A stretch of 64,000 nt of DNA. It comes from Actinobacillus capsulatus DSM 19761. GTDB lineage: Bacteria; Pseudomonadota; Gammaproteobacteria; Enterobacterales; Pasteurellaceae. The DNA lies in NCBI RefSeq assembly GCF_000374285.1, contig NZ_KB893933.1, forward strand, positions 90,409 through 154,408. The letters run 5' to 3'. The notes below the pieces were generated by a model that was not told where the DNA came from, ran no database searches, and saw only the letters and a list, made by a program, of their open reading frames with translations. Both the position numbers and the translations under genes were made by a program. This document shows, piece after piece, positions 48,063 through 58,485 of the stretch. Numbering within the stretch: position 1 is the stretch's first letter; the number at the start of each line of letters is the position of its first letter.

Positions 48063-48875
48063 TTACGAATTAAATTGAAAGATTTTTTCCCAATCCAGCT
48101 GTTTATCCGCCACCATCACAAAATGGGGGTTTACAAAAGTCGGACGTTGATTATAAGTTAACGGCTCAAAATTCAAATCAAAAATTTTGCCGCCAACCTC
48201 AGCCAATAACACTTCTGCCACAGCGGTATCCCATTCGCCGGTATCTCCGAACCGTGCATAGCAATCGACTTTTCCTTCAGCAATCAAACCGGCTTTTAAG
48301 CTGCTTGAACCATATTGAAAAATTTCCGCTTGATAAGATTGATTGACCGAATTTAATACTTTACTTTGTGCCGATGCCCCCATCGCAATCTTTAAGCGGT
48401 TGTGATTAAGCAAGTCTTGATGCCCTACAAGCGGTCGAATTTCACCATTTTTTTGCAAAAAAGCACCATTTCCCACCATGGCAAAATACGTTTTTGCTAA
48501 AATTGGCGCATAAATCACACCTAACACCGGGCGATTATGTTGAACCAAACCGATCACCACTGCAAATTGATCGGTGCGATCAATAAATTGTTGTGTACCG
48601 TCTAACGGATCAATAATCCAATATTCTTGCCACGACTGGCGCTCTTCCAATGGAATATTGCAATTTTCTTCCGATAAAATTGGCACATTTGGCGTGAGTT
48701 GGCGCAATTTCTCCGTGATAAATTGGTTAATAAACAGATCTGCTTCGGTTACCGGCGTATGATCTGCTTTAATCTTGATTTCGACCGAGCACTGATAAAA
48801 ATCTTTCAGATATTCTCCGGCTTGCTGTGCAATCTGTTTGACTGATTGTAAAAGCGTTGAATTCAATGATTGCAT
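48063..48875 (-). CDS. cysQ: 3'(2'),5'-bisphosphate nucleotidase
   Basis: CysQ removes 3'-phosphoadenosine 5'-phosphate (PAP), a by-product of sulfate assimilation. The 270-residue inositol-monophosphatase-family protein has the metal-binding SEEN (about 70), WIIDPLDGTQQFI (about 90-100) and the C-terminal GEWDTAVAEVLLAEVGG motif. It contains an internal uptake signal at the codons around 48427-48440. It follows nudE by 11 bases and is probably cotranscribed with it. Confidence 0.92.
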   Translation of the reverse strand: MQSLNSTLLQSVKQIAQQAGEYLKDFYQCSVEIKIKADHTPVTEADLFINQFITEKLRQLTPNVPILSEENCNIPLEERQSWQEYWIIDPLDGTQQFIDRTDQFAVVIGLVQHNRPVLGVIYAPILAKTYFAMVGNGAFLQKNGEIRPLVGHQDLLNHNRLKIAMGASAQSKVLNSVNQSYQAEIFQYGSSSLKAGLIAEGKVDCYARFGDTGEWDTAVAEVLLAEVGGKIFDLNFEPLTYNQRPTFVNPHFVMVADKQLDWEKIFQFNS

Positions 48876-48886
48876 GCTAAATTTCC

Positions 48887-49441
48887 CTATTTTTGACCGC
48901 TTATAAGATACTCTCTTAACATAAAAAGGGCTGCCAGATTTCGTGATTCCGCAAAATTTGGATCAGCAAGTAGCTCATCTATTTTTGCCAAAGGCATTCT
49001 TACCACTTCTAGCAGCTCCGGCTCATCACCTTCTAATTTAGACGGATAGAGATCTTGTGCAATAAATACGTGCATCAGCCCAAACATATGACTCGGACCG
49101 GTATAAAGCGAGCGTAAAAATTCAATTCGTTTTGCACCGAAACCGATCTCTTCTTGTAATTCTCTATTTGCGCTTATGATGGGTTCTTCGCTCTGATCAA
49201 CAATCCCTTTTGGAAATCCTAATTCATAGCGCTCGGAAGCAACCGCATATTCTTTAACAAAAATCAGTTCTTGGTTTTGAATCGGAATCACCATTACGGA
49301 AGAACGGCGCTGCGGTGTGAGGCGTTCAAAAGTCCGCTCTTCACCATTTGAAAAACGCAAATCAACCGACTGAACCTCAAAAATCCGGGTTTTCGCGATT
49401 GTTTCAACATTCAAAATTTTAGGAAGTTGTTGAGTCTGCAT
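48887..49441 (-). CDS. nudE: ADP compounds hydrolase NudE
   Basis: NudE is a Nudix hydrolase of ADP-ribose, NADH and Ap3A-type compounds. The Nudix box GFPKGIVDQSEEPIISANRE continues into LQEEIG (about 95-117). The ATG at 49441 gives 184 residues, close to the 186 of E. coli. It lies ahead of cysQ, the E. coli neighbour, and is divergent from hslR. The upstream ATG at 49483 adds 14 residues with no family support. Confidence 0.9.
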   Translation of the reverse strand: MQTQQLPKILNVETIAKTRIFEVQSVDLRFSNGEERTFERLTPQRRSSVMVIPIQNQELIFVKEYAVASERYELGFPKGIVDQSEEPIISANRELQEEIGFGAKRIEFLRSLYTGPSHMFGLMHVFIAQDLYPSKLEGDEPELLEVVRMPLAKIDELLADPNFAESRNLAALFMLREYLISGQK

Positions 49442-49605
49442 ACTTTGCTCCCACATCAAAATGATGTCACTAAGATACCACATTTACTCAAAATTATTTG
49501 TTCTTTTTTATGACCTTGTTATCATAATACTTTCTGAATTTTAATGTGTGTTTACAGGAAATCATCAGCGAATTGCCTATAAAAAACGCACTAAAGAGAA
49601 ATAAA

Positions 49606-50013
49606 ATGAAACAGCCGACATCAAAAGAAGATAATGAAGTTCGCCTCGATAAATGGTTATGGGCGGCACGTTTTTATAAAACACGTTCGATTGCCAAAGC
49701 GATGATCGAAGGCGGTAAAGTACATTATAACGGGCAACGGGCAAAAACCAGTAAAACGGTGGAAGTTGGAGCAACGATTAAACTACGCCAAGGTAATGAT
49801 GAAAAAGAAGTAATCGTTACCGCACTCAGTGACCAACGCCGAGGCGCACCGGAAGCGCAATTACTTTACCAAGAAACCGAAAAAAGTATTAAGCAACGTG
49901 AAGCAATTGCCTTTGCCCGCAAAGCGAATGCGCTTTCGATGCCACATCCTGATCGCCGCCCAAATAAAAAAGAGCGCCGTGATTTGCTAAAATTTAAAGA
50001 TCAAATATTGTAA
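49606..50013 (+). CDS. hslR: Heat shock protein 15 (Hsp15)
   Basis: Hsp15 binds free 50S subunits that still carry a nascent chain and rescues stalled ones. The 135-residue protein has an S4 RNA-binding domain (VRLDKWLWAARFYKTRSIAK, then IEGGKVHYNGQRAK) and a basic tail. The ATG at 49606 has AAAGAGAA before it; an upstream in-frame start at 49546 is less likely. hslO follows, as in E. coli. Confidence 0.93.
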   Translation: MKQPTSKEDNEVRLDKWLWAARFYKTRSIAKAMIEGGKVHYNGQRAKTSKTVEVGATIKLRQGNDEKEVIVTALSDQRRGAPEAQLLYQETEKSIKQREAIAFARKANALSMPHPDRRPNKKERRDLLKFKDQIL

Positions 50014-50137
50014 TTTATAAATTAATCTCCATATTCAGGCTAAATTTATGGCGCACGTTTTACGTGGGCCTTCTTTTATTTTAACAAGCGGTAAAATTTG
50101 CAAATTTTTTGCAGATCCGCTTTTACTAGGAAAAACC

Positions 50138-51028
50138 ATGAGTTATACAAAAGACAACGACAAACTTTATCGCTATTTATTCCAAAACCGTGCCGTGCGT
50201 GGTGAATGGGTTCGTTTAAACGATACCTTTACCAAAACGCTGAATACCCACCAATATCCGAAAGCGGTACAAAATCTATTAGGTGAAATGTTAGTCGCAA
50301 CCAGTTTACTCACCGCAATTATGAAATTTAAAGGGACGATTACGGTACAAATTCAAGGTGACGGCCCGCTCAAATTAGCAGTGGTAAATAGTAATGAACA
50401 GCAACAATTACGTGCATTAGCGCGTACTCAAGCTGAAATTGCTGATAACGCAACATTGAGCGAAATGATTGGTAACGGCGTATTAGTCATTTCGATTATG
50501 CCAAATGACGGAGAACGTTACCAAGGTGTGATCGCCTTAGACAGACCGACCATTCGTGAATGTTTAGAAGATTATTTTATTCGTTCAGAGCAACTTCAAA
50601 CCCATTTAATTATTCGCACCGGCGAATATGAAGGTAAAGCGGTTGCCGGCGGTCTATTATTACAAATTATGCCTGACGGTACCGGTATGCCGGAAGACTT
50701 CGAGCATTTAATGACGCTTGCCGAAACAGTGAAAGACGAAGAATTATTCGGCTTAGAAGCGGAAGAACTTTTATTCCGTTTATATCACGAAGAACAGGTA
50801 GAAGTTTATCCACCGCAAGAGATCAAATTCCATTGCGGCTGTTCTCGTGAGCGTTCAGGCAATGCGATTTTATTATTACCAATGGAAGAAATTGATGAAA
50901 TGCTTGCCGAAAAAAATGGCGTAATTGATATGCAATGCGAGTGCTGCGGCACCCAATATTTCTTTGATAAAAATGCCATTATGGAATTTAAAGAAGAAGT
51001 GGACAAATTAACAAAGTTAAATTTATAG
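50138..51028 (+). CDS. hslO: Redox-regulated chaperone Hsp33
   Basis: Hsp33 becomes an active holdase when oxidation releases its zinc. The C-terminal four-cysteine cluster is HCGC and CECC (about residues 232-234 and 265-268), in the family's CxC...CxxC spacing. The ATG at 50138 follows AGGAAAAA and gives 296 residues starting MSYTKDNDKLYRY. The gap from hslR contains an uptake signal, which extends the open frame to 50048. Confidence 0.94.
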   Translation: MSYTKDNDKLYRYLFQNRAVRGEWVRLNDTFTKTLNTHQYPKAVQNLLGEMLVATSLLTAIMKFKGTITVQIQGDGPLKLAVVNSNEQQQLRALARTQAEIADNATLSEMIGNGVLVISIMPNDGERYQGVIALDRPTIRECLEDYFIRSEQLQTHLIIRTGEYEGKAVAGGLLLQIMPDGTGMPEDFEHLMTLAETVKDEELFGLEAEELLFRLYHEEQVEVYPPQEIKFHCGCSRERSGNAILLLPMEEIDEMLAEKNGVIDMQCECCGTQYFFDKNAIMEFKEEVDKLTKLNL

Positions 51029-51174
51029 ATCAAAACACATAACAATAAGTGGTTGAATTTAAATAATTTTTTACCAATTCAGCCGCTTTTTTGTAAACAT
51101 TATTGCGGCTAAAATTTGACTATCATAGAATCTCCATGGGAATTATCCCAGTCTATAATTATAAGGAGATCACT

Positions 51175-52785
51175 ATGATCAACACATTTACTAAACACAC
51201 CGCATCAACACATATCGTTGATAATGTTTTAGCAAAATATGCACACATATACCCTAATATTTCGAAGTTGATGTCAGCCTCTCGAGCTGAGACGACATTC
51301 GAACCGAATTTAGAATTGCACCCTTCCGCCTTATCCACATCCTCCAAACCATCCATTCCCACCAATGTTATTAAAGCTTTAGAAGATTATGCTGCACAAC
51401 ATCAGCTAGAGTCTTTTAAAAATGTAAACTCGGCTTATAAACCCGATACGGATAAAGATGGCATCATTGATTTACATGATAAAAATCCAAATATGTGGAA
51501 TGTTTCAGATCGTGATCTGAGAATTTTCTCCTCTCTCTCCTATCAAGACAAAGCCAAACTCAGTACCTACTTTAGCGGTAAATATTCAGACTCACCTTAT
51601 GCCCAACAAATTAAGGAAGTTGTTAATAACTGGGAAATTTTACGCACCGAAAGCCCAGGAAGCGGTTTGGATTACGTGATCTTCGGTAACGGAAAAAATG
51701 CCGATGGTAGCTATGATAATGTCGTCATCGCTTTCCGTGGTACGAGCGAATTTGCGGATTTAACTGCAGATTTACGCCTAGCATTCGGCGATACGCCAAT
51801 GCAAACTGCTTACTTAGATCAAGCTGCGCAATATATTGAAGCGTATAAACCGAAAAATGTTTACTCGACAGGTCACTCGCTGGGCGGTTATTTAGCGGAA
51901 TATTTCGTGGCACATACCATTCAAAGCCGTGCCGGTTGGGATGATATGTTCAAGCGTAGCGCATTATTTAACCCTGCGATTTTAAAACATCACGGTCTTT
52001 CAAGCCAAACACTCAAACAAGCGGCTGATTTAGCCAATAAATTTACCAAAACAGATATGATTGATGATAGTGATAAATCAAATATTGTCACCAAACATAA
52101 AACGGATTCTTATATCATTAGTGGCGAATTTGTAGATAAATTCCTTGGCCGTTATGACGGAACAACCTCTTTTGACTTCAAAAAAGGTCAGTTATCCGGA
52201 CTACACGCTTTATCTAGCTTCTTTGAAAAAGACGATCAACTAAAAGAAGAATTCTCTCAAGGCTACCGTATGGATTATCATTATTCAAATGATGATAGAG
52301 ATCATGACGGCTTAACCGATGTGATGGAAAAACGTATTGGCACTGATATCAACAATGCAGATACAGATAATGACGGCTATGCAGATGGGCTTGAAACTCA
52401 CTTAGGCTCTGACGCACTTGCATCAAATATTATTCCAACGCTTACGGACAACGGTATCCAGATCGTTGATCTCAATGCAAATAGCAACAGTACCGCATAC
52501 AGTATTCATGCGGAGCAACCTATAGCATTAATGGCTGAATCACATAAAGTAGAAACTGTGGCTCCGATGGCGTTAGAAAGCAAAACTACTGAATCTAACT
52601 TATTAGCGACTGAATTCGAACAACCGCTTGAAGCTGAAACATTGAACTTACTAAGTGAATTTAGTGTGAATGACGACAGTCTAGATGAAGTTAGCTTAGC
52701 AGCGAATGATGGTGAATTTAGCTACCCTGAAGCGGCTAATTTCTCCGGCTTTGCCACACCGCAATACGAAGCTGCAGTTATCTAA
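51175..52785 (+). CDS. Class 3 lipase with calcium-binding (TSP3-like) motifs
   Basis: The 536-residue protein has an alpha/beta-hydrolase core with AFRGTSE (186-192) and the nucleophile elbow GHSLGG (Ser235). A probable catalytic His is 344 (LSGLHALSSFF). Calcium-type Asp repeats DTDKDGIID (91-99), DRDHDGLTD (374-382) and DTDNDGYAD (396-404) flank the core. An acidic C-terminal tail follows. There is no signal peptide, no GGxGxD RTX block and no transporter gene beside it. AAGGAG gives a strong ribosome site. It may be exported by a C-terminal signal; no known substrate. The upstream frame extends to 51103 without support. Confidence 0.8.
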   Translation: MINTFTKHTASTHIVDNVLAKYAHIYPNISKLMSASRAETTFEPNLELHPSALSTSSKPSIPTNVIKALEDYAAQHQLESFKNVNSAYKPDTDKDGIIDLHDKNPNMWNVSDRDLRIFSSLSYQDKAKLSTYFSGKYSDSPYAQQIKEVVNNWEILRTESPGSGLDYVIFGNGKNADGSYDNVVIAFRGTSEFADLTADLRLAFGDTPMQTAYLDQAAQYIEAYKPKNVYSTGHSLGGYLAEYFVAHTIQSRAGWDDMFKRSALFNPAILKHHGLSSQTLKQAADLANKFTKTDMIDDSDKSNIVTKHKTDSYIISGEFVDKFLGRYDGTTSFDFKKGQLSGLHALSSFFEKDDQLKEEFSQGYRMDYHYSNDDRDHDGLTDVMEKRIGTDINNADTDNDGYADGLETHLGSDALASNIIPTLTDNGIQIVDLNANSNSTAYSIHAEQPIALMAESHKVETVAPMALESKTTESNLLATEFEQPLEAETLNLLSEFSVNDDSLDEVSLAANDGEFSYPEAANFSGFATPQYEAAVI

Positions 52786-52788
52786 TCT

Positions 52789-52885
52789 TGAACAAGTCAG
52801 TTGAACTTGTTCACTAAAACAAGCAGTCGAATTTCGTTAGATTTTTACCAATACGTAAAAAACTGCAGAAATTCGACCGCTTATC
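52789..52885. terminator. Hairpins after the lipase gene, incl. inverted uptake-signal pair
   Basis: TGAACAAGT / ACTTGTTCA (52789-52813) is a nine-bp hairpin without a T run. A second inverted pair follows between the convergent genes: AAGCAGTCGAATTTC (52822-52836) and GAAATTCGACCGCTT (52870-52884), with one mismatch. Together they would separate the lipase and sohB transcripts. Confidence 0.6.
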
Positions 52886-52902
52886 TTTATCACATGAAGG
52901 AT

Positions 52903-53955
52903 TTACATCATTGGGGTACGATTTTTATATAATAACTTCGCAATAATATTTTCTACCGATTGCTCCATTTGTACGCCTAAACGCTGAGTTAGATTTTTCT
53001 TCTCTTTAAAACTTAACTCAATCACTTCTTTTTCTTTTACCGCATTCAACAATAAATCATCACTTGTTGAAATTTCATCGACTAAATTAAGCGCCAACGC
53101 TTGTTTACCGAACCAATGTTCGCCGGTAGCAATTTTTTCAATATCTAATTGCGGACGATTCTGTGCCACAAATTGTTTAAATAATTCGTGCGTTTCTTCC
53201 AATTCTTGCTGGAATTTTTGCTTACCTTTTTCAGTATTCTCACCGACTAAAGTGACTGTGCGTTTATACTCACCGGCAGTCATTACATCTACATCAATAT
53301 CGTGTTTTTTCAGTAATCGGTGGATATTCGGTACTTGTGCCACCACACCAACCGAACCGATAATCGCAAAAGGCGCCGAAACAATTTTATTCGCCACACA
53401 CGCCATCATATAGCCACCGCTTGCCGCCACTTTATCCACCGCAACCGTGAGCGGAATGTTGTGATCACGTAAACGTTGTAATTGTGAAGCCGCTAAGCCA
53501 TATCCGTGAACGACACCGCCGGGACTTTCCAATTTAAGTAACACTTCATCTTCCAATTTAGCCAGCGATAACACGGCGCTGATCTCCTGACTTAACGCAT
53601 TAACTGCACTGGCTTGTAAATCCCCGTTAAATTTCAACACAAATAAACGAGCTTTTTTCGCTTTGGTTTTCTCTCCACCTTCTTTAAGGCGTTTTTTCTC
53701 CGCTTTCGCTTTTTCTTTTGCGGCTTTTTTCTCATCTTTTTCCTGCTGTTTCTGCTCTTCTTCGCTAAGGAAAAAACTCGCTAAAGCTTTTTTCCGTTCT
53801 TTGTATTTTTCAGTTAAATTTGTCATTGAAATTGCACCATTTTCAGGTTGTTTTTTCGCTTCTAAAATCAACATAACAACAACCGCAACAATGCCGAATA
53901 TCGTGAGTAATTCCAATAAGAAAATACCGTAATTAAGTAAAATTTCTTTCCACAT
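52903..53955 (-). CDS. sohB: Inner-membrane S49 peptidase SohB
   Basis: SohB is a signal-peptide-peptidase-like S49 serine peptidase. The 350-residue protein has an N-terminal membrane helix (about residues 8-30), a long Lys/Glu coiled region (about 45-100), and the S49 domain with VDKVAASGGYMMACVA (nucleophile Ser in ASGG) and GSVGVVAQVPN. The catalytic Lys should be in the GEYKRTVTL stretch. It lies between the lipase gene and lpxB. Confidence 0.92.
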   Translation of the reverse strand: MWKEILLNYGIFLLELLTIFGIVAVVVMLILEAKKQPENGAISMTNLTEKYKERKKALASFFLSEEEQKQQEKDEKKAAKEKAKAEKKRLKEGGEKTKAKKARLFVLKFNGDLQASAVNALSQEISAVLSLAKLEDEVLLKLESPGGVVHGYGLAASQLQRLRDHNIPLTVAVDKVAASGGYMMACVANKIVSAPFAIIGSVGVVAQVPNIHRLLKKHDIDVDVMTAGEYKRTVTLVGENTEKGKQKFQQELEETHELFKQFVAQNRPQLDIEKIATGEHWFGKQALALNLVDEISTSDDLLLNAVKEKEVIELSFKEKKNLTQRLGVQMEQSVENIIAKLLYKNRTPMM

Positions 53956-53984
53956 TCTGTGAAGTTCCTTTTGTAAAAATAAAA

Positions 53985-55166
53985 TTAATTTTGACCGCTT
54001 GTTTCCGCTTCTAACACATCGACCACTGCTTGTGCCGCCTGTGTATCCGCATCACATTGAATCAATTTATGTAATTCAGTAAAACGTTGTTTTAATTCGT
54101 TTCGCTGTTTTCTATGGTCTGCATCATCTGCCAAATAATTACCCAAATACCATGCTAAATTTTCAGGATTGCATTCATCTTGAATTAATTCAGGTACTAA
54201 CATTTCGTCCGCTAATAAATTAGGTAGGGAAATATATTTAGTTTTCACTAAACGTTTAGCCAGCCAGTAAGTGCTGGCTTTCATTTTATAGCCCACGACC
54301 ATCGGTGATTTACATAACATTCCTTCTAACGCCGCAGTACCGGAAGCCAGCAAAGTTGCTTCCGCCGCAATCATCGCTTGGCGAGCATTACCTTTAAGAA
54401 TTTTCACGTCCAGATCCGGCGCAATTTGCGCTTTAATCTGTTCAAATTGAGCAATGCGCTTGTCATTAACTAACGGTACTAAAAATTCTAATTCCGGATA
54501 TCTCTGTTTAAGAATCTGTGCGGTTTTTAAAAAAGGTTCTGTTAAAAAACAGACTTCGCTTGCCCGACTACCTACTAAAATTGTAAGATAACGTTTTGCT
54601 TCATCTAATTCCAAAGCTGCACAAGCTTCGGAACGGTTCGGTTTCAGTGCAATGGTATCCGCCATCATATGACCAATAAAACGGCAAGGCACATTAAAAC
54701 GATCGTAGAATGCCTTTTCAAACGGTAAAAATGCCAACACTAAATTTGTTGCACGGGCAATTTTATGCACTCGATTCTGACGCCAAGCCCAAACTGATGG
54801 GCTAACATAATGAATAGTTTTGATTCCGCTCGTTTTGAGTTTTTCTTCAACCGTTAAATTAAAATCAGGCGCATCAATACCAATAAAAATATCCGGCTTT
54901 TCCGCCAACATTGTTTCAATCACTTGCTTACGGCGTTTGAGCAAACGAGGCAAATGTTTTACCACTTCTGCTAACCCCATCACTGCCAGCTCTTCCATAT
55001 CGAATAAGGTTTCGCAGCCGGCTTGTATCATTCGCGGGCCTGCAACCCCAATAAAACGGGCATTTGGATAATGCAATTTAAGGGCATTAATCAGCCCTGC
55101 ACCTAGAATATCACCGGAAATCTCACCAGCAACCAGGGCAATAAGAGGCGCTTCTTTTGTCATCAT
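53985..55166 (-). CDS. lpxB: Lipid-A-disaccharide synthase
   Basis: LpxB condenses UDP-2,3-diacylglucosamine with lipid X. The 393-residue GT19 protein has the [17 protein letters not shown] start, the family segment [18 protein letters not shown], and a nucleotide-binding C-terminal half ([37 protein letters not shown]). It is not next to lpxA or rnhB as in E. coli; both are outside the window. The next gene downstream on the same strand is sohB. Confidence 0.95.
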   Translation of the reverse strand: MMTKEAPLIALVAGEISGDILGAGLINALKLHYPNARFIGVAGPRMIQAGCETLFDMEELAVMGLAEVVKHLPRLLKRRKQVIETMLAEKPDIFIGIDAPDFNLTVEEKLKTSGIKTIHYVSPSVWAWRQNRVHKIARATNLVLAFLPFEKAFYDRFNVPCRFIGHMMADTIALKPNRSEACAALELDEAKRYLTILVGSRASEVCFLTEPFLKTAQILKQRYPELEFLVPLVNDKRIAQFEQIKAQIAPDLDVKILKGNARQAMIAAEATLLASGTAALEGMLCKSPMVVGYKMKASTYWLAKRLVKTKYISLPNLLADEMLVPELIQDECNPENLAWYLGNYLADDADHRKQRNELKQRFTELHKLIQCDADTQAAQAVVDVLEAETSGQN

Positions 55167-55309
55167 AATTTCACTCTCATCAATTATTCATCACTTTTAT
55201 TATAGGCTGATTATAACCAATCACAATATAAACTAACAAAATCACATTGATTGAATTTTTCACTCTAAGTAAACTATAGCTTTTAATTTATATTTCATTT
55301 GGAGTGAAT

Positions 55310-56440
55310 ATGAAAAAAACAACGTTAGCCCTTTTAGCTTCTGCTCTTGTGGCAAGCTCAGCATCAGCGGTTGAATTATTTAACTTAGATTCAACCGGTA
55401 CTAAAGCGGAATTTATCGGTTCTGCTCGTTTAAAATGGACAAGTATTTCGACCAAAGACACTTACCAAAACGGTTCGGCAATCCGTAACCACGTAAATAA
55501 ACCGGTACAAAATAACGGTTCACGTTTCGGCTTCCGTTTAACCCAACAGATTGGTAGCGGCTTCTACGCTTTAGGCCGTGTAGAATGGCGTTTACGCGGT
55601 GCGGACGAACGTGGCGTATCTAGTTCTCAACACGATTTAGACCACATCTATGCTCACCAACTTTATGCAGGTTTAGGCCATAAACAATACGGTGAAGTGA
55701 CTTACGGTAATCAAACGGTAATTACCGATGAAGTAAAACAAACCGATATTCCAAATACCTTAAGCTTATCAGACGGTTTACTAGCTTCTAGTGCTCGTCG
55801 TTCAGTTCAGTATGTTTACAAAGGTATTGAAGGCTTAAAAGTTGGTGCGTACTATGGCGGTCATAGCCAACGCTCAAATACGAATATGGATTTAAGCCAA
55901 GATCGCAAAGAAGCATGGGGTTTCGGTTCAATTTATAATCATAAATTTGATGATGTACAAAGCGTACAAGTGGCAACCGGTTTCTCGCGTGAGCGTTTTG
56001 AGCGTGTCGGTTCAGCGCCCGCTTACGATCGCAATGCTTATTCGGTAGGTGCAGCATATACTTACGATAAAACCACATTCGGTGTGGATTTAGAACGTCG
56101 TAAAACCGAAAACCAATCGGTACAAGGCAACGAACGTACAGAGAAAGAAGTGCGCACCCTTGTTTATCATCGTTTAACCGATGACTGGCGTGCATACGGC
56201 ATGTATGCTTATAAAACCAATAAGCTTGAACGTGCGATTGGTCGAGACAATAACGAAAGAAAACACCAATTTATGGTGGGTACCGAATATTATTTACCAA
56301 AAGTGGTTGATCAGCTAAAAACTAAACTTTTCGTAGAATGGCAGGCAACTCGCACTAAACATCCGGAAGCTAAAGTAGCACGTGGTGTAAATAAATCACG
56401 TGACTATACAACCGTTGTTGGTTTCCGTGCTTATTGGTAA
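55310..56440 (+). CDS. Outer-membrane porin of the Gram-negative porin family
   Basis: The 376-residue protein has a signal peptide (MKKTTLALLASALVASSASA), then a beta-barrel with alternating aromatic and polar residues, SRFGFRLTQQIGSGFYALGRVEWR as a porin-type hairpin, and a C-terminal aromatic residue (FRAYW). It resembles the OmpP2-type porins of Pasteurellaceae. ATG 55310 with GGAG five bases before it is preferred over the in-frame GTG at 55304. Conservation outside the family was not assessed. Confidence 0.82.
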   Translation: MKKTTLALLASALVASSASAVELFNLDSTGTKAEFIGSARLKWTSISTKDTYQNGSAIRNHVNKPVQNNGSRFGFRLTQQIGSGFYALGRVEWRLRGADERGVSSSQHDLDHIYAHQLYAGLGHKQYGEVTYGNQTVITDEVKQTDIPNTLSLSDGLLASSARRSVQYVYKGIEGLKVGAYYGGHSQRSNTNMDLSQDRKEAWGFGSIYNHKFDDVQSVQVATGFSRERFERVGSAPAYDRNAYSVGAAYTYDKTTFGVDLERRKTENQSVQGNERTEKEVRTLVYHRLTDDWRAYGMYAYKTNKLERAIGRDNNERKHQFMVGTEYYLPKVVDQLKTKLFVEWQATRTKHPEAKVARGVNKSRDYTTVVGFRAYW

Positions 56441-56462
56441 TTTCATATTATCCGAAAACAAC

Positions 56463-56489
56463 AAAGCCCAAGCATTGCTTGGGCTTTTT
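56463..56489 (+). terminator. Terminator of the porin gene
   Basis: AAAGCCCAAGC-ATT-GCTTGGGCTTT, followed by further T, is a perfect eleven-bp stem. Confidence 0.9.
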
Positions 56490-56501
56490 AATGTCATCAA
56501 T

Positions 56502-56546
56502 AAGCGGTCAAAATTTGCAATTTTTTTGCAAAATCCGACTGCTTGT
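56502..56546. repeat. Inverted uptake-signal pair between porin and asd
   Basis: AAGCGGTC (56502-56509) faces GACTGCTTGT (56537-56546), with TTTTTTTGCAAAA between. The right copy is the AAGCAGT variant read on the other strand. Confidence 0.75.
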
Positions 56547-56566
56547 CCGTCTCTAATTAATCCGAA

Positions 56567-57679
56567 TTATTTGGTTAATTGAACTAAGATACGGCGTACC
56601 GGCTCTGCCGCGCCCCATAATAATTGGTCACCTACGGTAAATGCCGCAAGATATTCCGGACCCATTGCCAATTTGCGTAAACGACCGACCGGAACGCTTA
56701 ATGTACCGGTCACTTTCGCCGGTGTTAATTCACGTAAGGTGGTTTCTTTGTCGTTTGGAATTACTTTCACCCATTCGTTATGCGCCGCAATAATTTGCTC
56801 GATTTCCGCTAACGGTAGGTCTTTTTTCAGTTTAATAGTGAATGCTTGGCTGTGGCAACGTAATGCACCGATACGCACACATAAACCGTCAACCGGAATC
56901 GGGTTATCGCTTAAACCTAAAATTTTGTTGGTTTCCGCATAACCTTTCCATTCTTCTTTAGTTTGACCGCTTTCTAATAATTTATCGATCCAAGGAATTA
57001 AGCTACCAGCAAGCGGTGCGCCGAAGTTATCGGTTGGGAAACCGTCTTCACGCATTTTCGCCGTTACTTTGCGCTCAATATCTAAAATTGATGATGCAGG
57101 GTTTGCTAATTCTGCTTTTACAGAATCTTCTAATTCACCCATTTGTGAGAGTAACTCACGCATATTTTTTGCACCTGCGCCTGAAGCTGCTTGGTAAGTT
57201 GCGACAGAAACCCATTCTACTAAATCTTTTTCGAATAAACCGCCGATCGCCATTAACATTAAACTTACGGTACAGTTACCGCCAACAAATGTTTTTACAC
57301 CATTTTTCAAACCGTCTGTAATAACATGTTGATTAACAGGGTCTAATACGATAATTGCGTCTTTTTCCATACGTAAGGTTGATGCGGCATCAATCCAATA
57401 GCCGTTCCAGCCTGCAGCACGTAATTTAGGATACACTTCGGTAGTGTAGTCACCACCTTGGCAGGTTACGATAATGTCTAACTTTTTCAGTTCTTCAATA
57501 TCGAAAGCGTCCTTTAAATCACCGGCATCTTTATCCGCAAAAACCGGTGCTTTTTGACCCGCTTGTGAGGTAGTGAAAAAAATTGGGTTAATGTTTGCAA
57601 AGTCGTTTTCTTGAACCATACGATCCATTAAAACTGAACCGACCATACCACGCCAACCGATAAAACCTACATTTTGCAT
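56567..57679 (-). CDS. asd: Aspartate-semialdehyde dehydrogenase
   Basis: Asd reduces aspartyl phosphate to the semialdehyde for lysine, diaminopimelate, threonine and methionine. The N-terminus has [17 protein letters not shown], and the catalytic Cys136 is in GGNCTVSL. The 370-residue enterobacterial/Pasteurellaceae type is complete. It is divergent from sodC, a neighbour pair that I recall from A. pleuropneumoniae. Confidence 0.96.
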   Translation of the reverse strand: MQNVGFIGWRGMVGSVLMDRMVQENDFANINPIFFTTSQAGQKAPVFADKDAGDLKDAFDIEELKKLDIIVTCQGGDYTTEVYPKLRAAGWNGYWIDAASTLRMEKDAIIVLDPVNQHVITDGLKNGVKTFVGGNCTVSLMLMAIGGLFEKDLVEWVSVATYQAASGAGAKNMRELLSQMGELEDSVKAELANPASSILDIERKVTAKMREDGFPTDNFGAPLAGSLIPWIDKLLESGQTKEEWKGYAETNKILGLSDNPIPVDGLCVRIGALRCHSQAFTIKLKKDLPLAEIEQIIAAHNEWVKVIPNDKETTLRELTPAKVTGTLSVPVGRLRKLAMGPEYLAAFTVGDQLLWGAAEPVRRILVQLTK

Positions 57680-57864
57680 TGTGTTGCTCCTAAATTGAAA
57701 AGTACAAAGTTGTGTTTGAATTTATTTTGGAAATAGATGTGATAAATACAAGATTTTATACAAAAATGCAATCGATTTTAGGTCATTAAGGTAATCTATG
57801 TTAAATGGGGCTTACCGACCTAAAATATTCCCTCTTTCACACTAAAAACTAAAAGGAAATTACA

Positions 57865-58431
57865 ATGAAATTCACAAAACTTGCGCTCTCTGTAACATTA
57901 TTCAGCGCATCGGCTTTTGCTGCTGCACATCCGGGCCACCATGCTACTGATAATCCGAATGCAGAGAAACTCGTAGTACAAGTTCAACAACTTGATCCGG
58001 TTAACGGAAATAAAAATGTCGGTACCGTTGAAATTACCGAATCGGCATACGGTTTAGTATTTACACCAAACTTAACCGGCCTTACACAAGGCTTACACGG
58101 TTTCCATATTCATGAAAATCCAAGCTGTGAAGCAAAAGAAAAAGATGGCAAATTAGTAGCAGGCTTAGGTGCCGGCGGTCACTGGGATCCTAAAGGTGCA
58201 AAACAACACGGCTTCCCATGGTCTGATAACGCTCACTTAGGCGACTTACCTGCATTATCGGTAATGCAAGACGGTACAGCAACGAACCCTGTGCTTGCAC
58301 CACGTTTAACAAAACTTGAGGAAGTAAAAGGCCATTCACTAATGATCCACGCCGGTGGCGATAACCACTCTGATCACCCGGCAGCATTAGGCGGTGGCGG
58401 CCCTCGTATGGCGTGTGGCGTAATTAAATAA
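57865..58431 (+). CDS. sodC: Periplasmic copper/zinc superoxide dismutase
   Basis: SodC destroys superoxide in the periplasm and protects against host phagocytes. It has a signal peptide ([19 protein letters not shown]), then a short His-rich N-terminus (HPGHH) that may help metal capture, as in related pathogens. The metal ligands are in [21 protein letters not shown] and [11 protein letters not shown], and the disulfide cysteines are NPSCEAK and MACG. It is 188 residues. Its own terminator follows. Confidence 0.96.
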   Translation: MKFTKLALSVTLFSASAFAAAHPGHHATDNPNAEKLVVQVQQLDPVNGNKNVGTVEITESAYGLVFTPNLTGLTQGLHGFHIHENPSCEAKEKDGKLVAGLGAGGHWDPKGAKQHGFPWSDNAHLGDLPALSVMQDGTATNPVLAPRLTKLEEVKGHSLMIHAGGDNHSDHPAALGGGGPRMACGVIK

Positions 58432-58455
58432 CATTAAATAAATTTAAACGTATGA

Positions 58456-58484
58456 AAAAGGGGATGTTTAACACATCCCCTTTT
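58456..58484. terminator. Terminator between sodC and recF
   Basis: AAAAGGGGATG-TTTAACA-CATCCCCTTTT is an eleven-bp bidirectional hairpin between convergent genes. Confidence 0.9.
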
Positions 58485-58485
58485 G

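Noticed and set aside
55788-56195. A 135-codon frame opposite the porin gene
   Set aside because: It lies wholly inside the porin frame on the other strand and shows no ribosome site or recognisable domain.
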